DNA of 64,000 nucleotides from the NCBI RefSeq assembly GCF_016097555.1, contig NC_054708.1, positions 19,254,596 through 19,318,595 of the forward strand. Reading direction: 5' to 3'. The position numbers were made by a program, and so were the translations under genes. The notes beneath the pieces were generated by a model that was given only the letters and a program-made list of their open reading frames with translations, did no database searches and was not told the DNA's origin. This document shows positions 47,101 to 64,000 of the stretch, piece by piece; position 1 is the first letter of the stretch, and each line of letters opens with the position of its first letter. The stretch is from Gigantopelta aegis. Lineage: Eukaryota > Mollusca > Gastropoda > Neomphalida > Peltospiridae.

Positions 47101-47523
47101 ATAAGGCAGGAACCAATCAAATAATTAGCGGGTGCTCGTGACAAAACGTATGTACTGAAAGTAGCCATTTAAAGAAAACAATTCATACCTTCTAAAGTAC
47201 TTATGAAAACCCCCCAAAAACCAGCACATTATTCACACACAAAAAACCCAACTCTGATTATTCTTTATTCCAGATTCAAATAATATGTTTCAAAGGATAT
47301 ACAGCTCTTTTTTTTAGATTCCACCGTTTTCCAAATACTCCATTCCATTTAGGGTCCTCTTGACCTCAGCTGACTGAAAAATGAATCCTGTGGAAGAATA
47401 CTCTTACTCTAATACACAGTAACACAAGGTTCACCATCTCAACTGACTGGCTTCATGAATGTATATGGCAATGAATGGTAGGCAAAGAAAGAAGAACTAT
47501 ATTTGTTTAGTACTGTTTTTCTA
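42500..47523. other. 5-kb stretch without genes or recognisable SINEs
   Basis: Between the SINE at 42.49 kb and the V-ATPase B stop codon I see AT-rich sequence with short TA microsatellites (44135-44162; 45455-45475) and A/T runs, but no SINE, LINE or MITE I can name and no credible coding region. Part may be alternative V-ATPase B 3' UTR. A candidate AATAAA for that gene lies on the minus strand at 47264-47269. Confidence 0.5.
47264..47269 (-). terminator. Candidate poly(A) signal for V-ATPase B (AATAAA)
   Basis: TTTATT on the plus strand (AATAAA on the gene strand) lies about 255 nt after the stop codon at 47524-47526. Several weaker candidates lie further left. Confidence 0.4.
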
Positions 47524-58270
<10,747 letters not shown>

Positions 58271-58829
58271 CTGAAAAACAAAAGTAAATTTATTCAGAGT
58301 CATTTATTCAGAGGGTGGCAAAGGCCCTATTCTAGAATTGAAAAACTAGAAGTTAATTCAAGGAGAAATGCTTGATAAAACATAGGTAAAGCAAATATTT
58401 ATCGGTATATTCCATCATGATTCATCATGTTCTGCGTTCATTCAAAAAAGTTCCGAAATATACACTTGGTGCGGATCGTAATATTTTTTTATTTAAATAC
58501 CATACTACCACTTCTGGTAATAAAATGTAACACAACAAATCAATATTTTCATTAAAAACGCGACAGTTTTAAGTAACTGATAATTAATATAGCGTTATGT
58601 TAAATTGAAAGTAATAATTAGCCATTTCTGGCATTATTTAAATGAATTTGGATGAGAACCAAACAACACCATTAATGAATAGATGTCAAAAAAAAAATTA
58701 AAACAAATAATAATAAAACATTTAACCCACATGTGCACTGTATATAATTATGACTATTATAATTATATTTATATATGAAAGCATTTTAGTGGTGTACATG
58801 TAAATATTATTTAAATTTGTAAATAATAA

Positions 58830-59020
58830 TAAAAGTTCATATTTATTTTTATTTTTATTATTATTTTTTTGGTTATAAACAATAATTCTCAATACGACAA
58901 AGTACCAATATAAAGTGACGTCATCAGATATGACGTTATTTTGACATTCAACGAGAAATGAACAAACTCATGTTGCTATGGCTGAACCAATGGGATGACG
59001 TTAAATTGTAATGAATGCAG
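58830..59020. repeat. Dispersed repeat with TGACGTCA, relative of 16.1-16.3 kb
   Basis: CAATACGACAAAGTACC, a perfect TGACGTCATCAG near 58917, and GAGAAATGAACAAACTCATG, ATGTTGCTATGGCTGAACCA. It lies upstream of V-ATPase B exon 58215-58270. Confidence 0.7.
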
Positions 59021-59625
59021 TGGAAATTGAATTATTAATTATTGTGCAACAGATCATAGGCACTTGATGCCAGGATAATTTAATTATTCTCAATATATCA
59101 CAATATACCCCCCCACCCCCCACCCCCCACTACCCAAAAAATAAAAAATATATATATATAATTTTGTACTTATTTTTAAATTTTTCTCATGTAGTTTCGT
59201 GTTTTAAAATTTGCATTATGGGCGGGGTAAAATCCTCACTTCGTCCTGGTCGGGAATAAAACGCAAACCAAAACGCGTAGGATAGTGTGCTGTTAAAACA
59301 AAATAAAACAAAACAAAAGTAGTACTGAATGTTTGTCGGACTATGGGGGGAGGGTCTGCTATTTTATTTAAAAACAATGGTAGACATTTATGGATTGCAA
59401 CAGGCTTTCGTTCACTGTGGCTAACTCAATGCAGTAACCACCGTGACTGTATCATGTACTAGTGTCATTGTGAAATGGTTTATTATTCTGTCATCAAGTA
59501 CCTATGCAACAGATGCTTCCATTGCAACTAAATATATTCAGAACAGTTGTAATCATTATAGCTATCTTAATTCAGTTATGATATGGTGAATAACCTATAG
59601 ATATGTAAAGTCTGGTTTCCATAAA

Positions 59626-59800
59626 ATCTGTTTGTTTTGTTTAACAACACCACTAGAGCACTAGATGTTTTATTAATCATCAGCTATTGGATGTCAAACA
59701 TTTGGTAATTTTTACATATAGTCTTAAAGAGGAAACCCGCTACATTTTTTTTTCTTTAGCAGCAAGGGATCTGTTATATGCACCATCCTTACTGAGACAT
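59626..59800 (-). repeat. SINE-B copy, head truncated
   Basis: GTTTGTTTTGTTTAACAACA, CAGCTATTGGATGTCAAACA, TTAGCAGCAAGGGATCTGTT. Confidence 0.85.
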
Positions 59801-60261
59801 CAATTGGTACATGTACTTGTTAATATTTTGGTAAATAAATTAACTGTATCCATAAATAAGCTTTGAGTGCTAATGTATAATGTGTCAAAATTCTAGCCAC
59901 ACGATGAAGTTCCCTCACTTAGACCTTCGACTTCAATAATTAAAAACATCATAAGAAAATAAGGGTACATGTAACAGAACACAATATGCACATGTATGTA
60001 TATACAAAATATGGCTGAAATATTAACACATCACACACCAGCACCTTGATTTCAATAATATGAATCAGCATTAATGACTGATAAATATGATTATATGACC
60101 CCCATACAAAATGGCGACTGAACACGTACATACATGTATCATTGGCAAATATTTCTTATTTACTGGTAATGGAAATGGCCAAATTAAAAAAAAAAAAATT
60201 AAATTAAAAACAAAACAAAAACATTACACCACAGGTTTTTTTTGCTCCCCCATTTAATATC

Positions 60262-60333
60262 AGGAAAGGAAAGGAAATGTTTTATTTAACGACGCACTCA
60301 ACACATTTTATTTACGGTTATATGGCATCAGAT
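60262..60333 (-). repeat. Very short SINE-A insertion
   Basis: Tail only (GGAAAGGAAATGTTTTATTT to CGGTTATATGGCATCAGA), with TTAATATCAGGA on both sides as target duplication. Same kind of truncated insertion as at 51.55 kb. Confidence 0.85.
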
Positions 60334-60697
60334 TAATATCAGGAGTTACAAATGTTTTTAGTAGGGTTTTTGTATACTACAGTATTTCCTTCAGGTGTAA
60401 TACATTTATCTTTCTTCCCTGTATCAAGCCATTCTGCTGACACTAATGTTTTTACAGAGGAATGTGGTTAAATATAGTGATGGCATTAATCATCATATAA
60501 CACTGCTGGATGAACAAAGTCCATGGTGTCCAGAATTGGAATTTTTTTAATTTTAAAATTAGTTCAATAACATGACTATAATGGCCTGTTCCATTTTAAA
60601 TTGTCAAATTTTCATAAATAATTATGATTTCTGCTGGGCTTTTCCCCCAATAGAAATAATTATAATATATAATTATATTACTTGAGAACTTAAAATA

Positions 60698-60918
60698 AGG
60701 AAAAAAAGAATGTTATATTTAATGATTGTTACATGTATATGGTGTCAGAAATATAGTTAACGAGATAACGAGAGAGGAAACCCACTGGTGACACACAATG
60801 AGCTACTATTTATGATTAGCAGCATAGGGATCTTATATACGCAATATCCCACAGATAGGATAGCACTTAAGATGGCCTTTGTAACACCAGTTGTGGTGCA
60901 CTGGCTGCAACAAATATT
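60698..60918 (-). repeat. SINE-A, diverged, head truncated
   Basis: AAAAAGAATGTTATATTTAA, TGGTGTCAGAAATATAGTTA, CACAGATAGGATAGCAC, CAGTTGTGGTGCACTGGCTG. Confidence 0.8.
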
Positions 60919-61819
60919 TTTTTAGAATAATCGATAATCATTATATAAAGGCGATTTTAAGATGTCATTGTAATTTGTGAGCACAAGTGAAAACATATTT
61001 TGAGCACTACAACACGTACATGTAGTATACCTGAAAATTCATGGAAGTCAGTAACTAAGTACATGTACTATAGAAAGCAGACATTTGTTTAGTATTCATC
61101 TCCCCCTTATTTGGGGGTAGTCTAAGCCGGCTACTGGAACCTCACTCACAGTTGCCTACATTTAGCGAACAGCCTTTGACTGATCGATTGTATGCATGTG
61201 GGCCAGAGTTGAGACAGTATTGATTTGTAAAGCCAGGAAAACCATGCTGTATACACATGCACAAGATTATTGAAATAAGTTTTCTGTCAAACATCATCAA
61301 TATCTCCCATTAAGCCTGTCTAACGCGGTCTGCAATCATTACTAATGATTTTAGATGGCTTGTACATTTTAGATGAAGAATAAGATTTTTTATTAAATAC
61401 AAATTTTTGTATGGATCTTTCAATGACAATGTAATTTATTTGCAGGGAAAAAAAATTTCAGTATCGCATTGTGATTTGCTAAGTAACTTTCAGAGATCAC
61501 TACATAATTTGCTAATCAATTTTCAACTGAGTAAAAATGTTACTATGTTATTTTAACACAAAAAATTCCCAAATTTGCATTGATAAAGGATGCATATTAA
61601 TGTAATTTTTGAACTCATCACTGATAAAAAAAACCCCAAACATTTAACCAACTTAGTCTTTTTTCATAAATCACCATAATTGTATGTCGTCTTATTTTAA
61701 CCATCATACGTACATGCAAGTGCCATAAAACCCTTTAGTAGGTATCATAAATTGTACAATAACGGATATCCTTGCAATTGTAATATAAAATATTTATTCT
61801 ATAACTTACCCATAGGTTT

Positions 61820-61935
61820 TAGTTAAAATGTGTGATGTCAAACTAATTTGTGCTAATCATGATGACGTCATATCACCGACAGCGACTCGGTTGATATTTT
61901 ACATATTAAAAAATACTCATGATGAATCCTCTATA
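61820..61935 (-). repeat. CRE-bearing fold-back repeat, partial
   Basis: On the minus strand: TATGACGTCATCATGATTAG, ACAAATTAGTTTGACATCAC, matching 37.70 kb. GGTTGATATTTTACATATTA also matches the 37.59 kb hairpin arm. It adjoins the TA/CA tract that hosts the transposon. Confidence 0.7.
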
Positions 61936-61961
61936 TATATATATACACACACACACATATA

Positions 61962-63455
61962 CTCTTCAAAAGAAGAAACGCAAAACCACATTGTCGTAAC
62001 ATTTGGAGAATTGATTTAATTATTGAATGGTGAGTCCGATAATTACCAAATGTTGCAGGATTGTTCACAATTCACTCTAGTCCATTGTGAGTAAGTGATA
62101 GGACACACCACCAAGGTCAAGGTCATCTGGAGTCAATACCGGGTGTGGCCTCCGCGTGTGTTGACAACTGCCTGGCACCGCCTGCCCATTGAAGCAACCA
62201 GAGTACGGATGACGTCCCGGGGGATGGTGGCCCACTCGGCCTGCAAGGCTGCTGCCAGCTCGGGCAGGGTCTGGGGCTGTGGTTGTCGCTGTCGGAGGCG
62301 TCGGTCCAACTCGTCCCATAGATGCTCAATTGGGTTCAAATCCGGTGATATCGATGGCCAAGGAAGGACATTAATGTTGTTGTTCTGTAGGAAAGCCGTT
62401 GTGAGACGTGCTGTGTGAGGCCTGGCGTTGTCATGTTGGAACACTGCGTTGGCGTTGGCCATAACTGGAACGATGTGTGGCCGGAGGATCTGGTCAATGT
62501 AGCCCTGTGCATTCAGGTTGCCCTGCACGTGGACCAGGTCAGTTCTGCCAGTGTGTGAGATGGCTGCCCACACCATGACACTACCCCCGCCGAATCTGTC
62601 CACTTCCTGCACGCAGTTTGCCGCTTAACGTTCACCACGACGCCTATACACGCGACATCTTCCATCATGACGTCGGAGCAGAAATCGGGACTCGTCACTG
62701 AACCACACCTGTCTCCATCGCAGTTGAGGCCATTGTCGATCAATCTGGCACCACTGCAGTCGGAGTCGACGGTGTTGTGGTGTTAAGATGACACCTCGAA
62801 CTGGACGTCTGGCACGAATTCCTACCTCACGTAGGCGGTTCCGTACAGTCTGGTCGGATATCCTGCGCAAACCTGGTATTGCTGCGGCTGTGGAGGTGGC
62901 AGTAGTCAATCGTTCCCGAAGGTGGCGTACCCGGATGTAGCAGTCCTGCCCGGGGGTAGTGACCCGTGGTCGACCGGATCTAGGGAGGTCACGTGTTGAT
63001 CCATGTTGCTGGTAACGGTCCCACAGTCTGGAGATGGTGCTTGGGGACACATGGAATGCCCTGGCAACGGCCGTTCTGGATTCGCCTGCGTCTAGTCGGC
63101 CGATGGCATTGTTTCTCTGCGGTTCACTGACACGTGGCATGTCCTGGATTGTCAACTGTCGGCCAGATACAGAGGCCAGGCAAGCGAACACCCTGCACTT
63201 TTATACTGTCGGTGTTCATGTTGCACGTGCAGACAATGCACGTGCAGTGGTGACATGGTTTGCACGTGGCTGCGTTTTTGCGAATATTCACATTTTGGAA
63301 CTTTATTGTACAGTAGCTGCGTTTTATCGAATGTAACCGTGGGAATGTGTTTGGGACATGCAATGACCTTATATTTACAAAGCATGAACCGGTAGGAAAC
63401 ATAAAATCGGAGTTATAACCCATTTGTACCCTTTTGCGTTTCTTTTTTTGAAGAG
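61962..63455 (-). mobile_element. Tc1/mariner-like DNA transposon (DD34E), 1494 bp
   Basis: Terminal inverted repeats CTCTTCAAAAGAAGAAACGC and (right end, reversed) CTCTTCAAAAAAAGAAACGC are flanked by TA (61960-61961, 63456-63457). It lies within a TA/CA microsatellite visible on both sides. It encodes one transposase on the minus strand. Its coding part is far more GC-rich than the surrounding DNA. Confidence 0.93.
62133..63140 (-). pseudogene. Tc1-like transposase, one in-frame stop
   Basis: Start ATG at 63140 (MPRVSEPQRNNAIGRLDAGE), 336 codons including the final stop at 62133-62135. An N-terminal paired-like DNA-binding region has two helix-turn-helix motifs (AVARAFHVSPSTISRLWDRY; linker GRPR; RRISDQTVRNRLREVG). 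The catalytic triad is visible: first D in WFSDESRF, second in QHDNARPH, and E in NPIEHLWDE, with 34 residues between the last two (DD34E). A single TAA at 62625-62627 falls between YRRRGER and AANCVQEVDRF, where Tc1-like proteins usually have F or another aromatic residue. The frame is the same on both sides and no other break is seen. This copy is inactive unless the stop is read through, but it looks young. Confidence 0.92.
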
Positions 63456-63456
63456 T

Positions 63457-63494
63457 ATATATACACACACACATATATATACACACACATATAT

Positions 63495-63535
<41 letters not shown>
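63457..63535. repeat. TA/CA compound microsatellite
   Basis: ATATACACACACACATATATATACACACACAT...(TA)n, the right-hand part of the tract split by the Tc1-like element. The left-hand part lies at 61932-61961. Confidence 0.95.
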
Positions 63536-63536
<1 letters not shown>

Positions 63537-64000
63537 CATGTCAATCATAAATTACCTAATTTAGGGGGGCAAGGAGGGGGTAAAGCATACCTGATAATGT
63601 TAGTACAATGTACACTTTACTGGCACTAGTACTAGCCAGTTAATCAATAATACACTGAAGTTAGCACTACACACTCAAGAGCCCATCAATTCACCTGACA
63701 GAGATGTTAAAAAAAACTGGAGTAAAGCACAAGTGAAGAAATACACAGGTCTATAAATATGCATGGGTAAACAACTGAACCCTGGCCTAAACCTGGCCTT
63801 GTTACAAGCACACATATACATATATATGAAATAAAGTAATAACATGGTTCGCTCATGCACGGAGTCCACACCATTCACAGTTTACATCTGTTGTCACCGT
63901 AGAAATGAGAAATAAATGTACACAGAATTGAACATATGTGTGCAATCTAGAGCGTTACAAAAAAGGATTAAGCACTGCTAGCAAAAATGGACCACAAGTA

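Larger units (their letters stand above)
58271..64000. other. Presumed V-ATPase B first intron
   Basis: The exon ending at 58270 begins in phase with a preceding exon (a one-base carry-over), so this is intron. I found no N-terminal V-ATPase B exon here. Content: SINE copies at 59.6, 60.26 and 60.7 kb, a CRE-bearing repeat piece at 61.8 kb, the Tc1-like transposon and TA/CA microsatellites. A C/A-rich run lies at 59106-59160. Confidence 0.6.

Noticed and set aside
58271-64000. Search for the first coding exon of V-ATPase B
   Set aside because: No stretch encodes a plausible N-terminus ending in frame before YNTVSG; weak matches lacked a 5' splice site in the right phase.

Overview
The window is eukaryotic, AT-rich and intron-rich, and most likely comes from a mollusc, probably a gastropod. 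The lineage call rests on two abundant tRNA-derived SINE families (tails ending in ...GTGCGTCGTTAAATAAAACATTTC and ...CTAGTGGTGTCGTTAAACAAAAC) that I associate with gastropod and bivalve genomes; it is inference, not a search result. There are no operons or other prokaryotic features.

Four spliced host genes can be reconstructed. (1) 0.97-6.1 kb, minus strand: seven 5' coding exons of ERGIC2, a cargo receptor cycling between ER and Golgi; the 3' half lies beyond the left edge. (2) 15.7-23.85 kb, minus strand: a complete six-coding-exon DRAM2-like gene (269 residues), a multi-pass lysosomal autophagy modulator. (3) 29.6-40.38 kb, plus strand: a complete nine-exon gene for a 383-residue dye-decolorizing (DyP-type, YfeX-like) haem peroxidase carrying an N-terminal basic leader and one hydrophobic segment suggestive of mitochondrial import. 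(4) 47.5-58.3 kb, minus strand: thirteen coding exons of the V-type H+-ATPase subunit B; the extreme N-terminal exon was not found and probably lies beyond the right edge. Genes 3 and 4 converge.

The rest is introns and intergenic DNA full of mobile elements: about 25 SINE copies; a decayed RNase-H-bearing LINE (25.8-28.2 kb) holding a nested MITE and a nested 5'-truncated LINE; a Tc1/mariner-like transposon (61.96-63.46 kb) with one in-frame stop in its transposase; MITEs with recognisable ends (pogo-like CAGT ends with TA duplications, TTA and TTAA targets, fold-backs); and microsatellites.

The most interesting points are: the DyP peroxidase in an animal genome, with a probable GC-AG intron; three cases where mobile or tandem DNA has duplicated a splice site (a SINE whose target duplication is the 3' splice site of a V-ATPase exon, a 31-bp minisatellite copying a V-ATPase 5' splice site, and a ~77-bp repeat copying a DyP 3' splice site); a perfect 41-bp-arm hairpin in a DyP intron; and dispersed repeats carrying perfect CRE-like and ERE-like palindromes. 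I found no clearly new multi-gene system.
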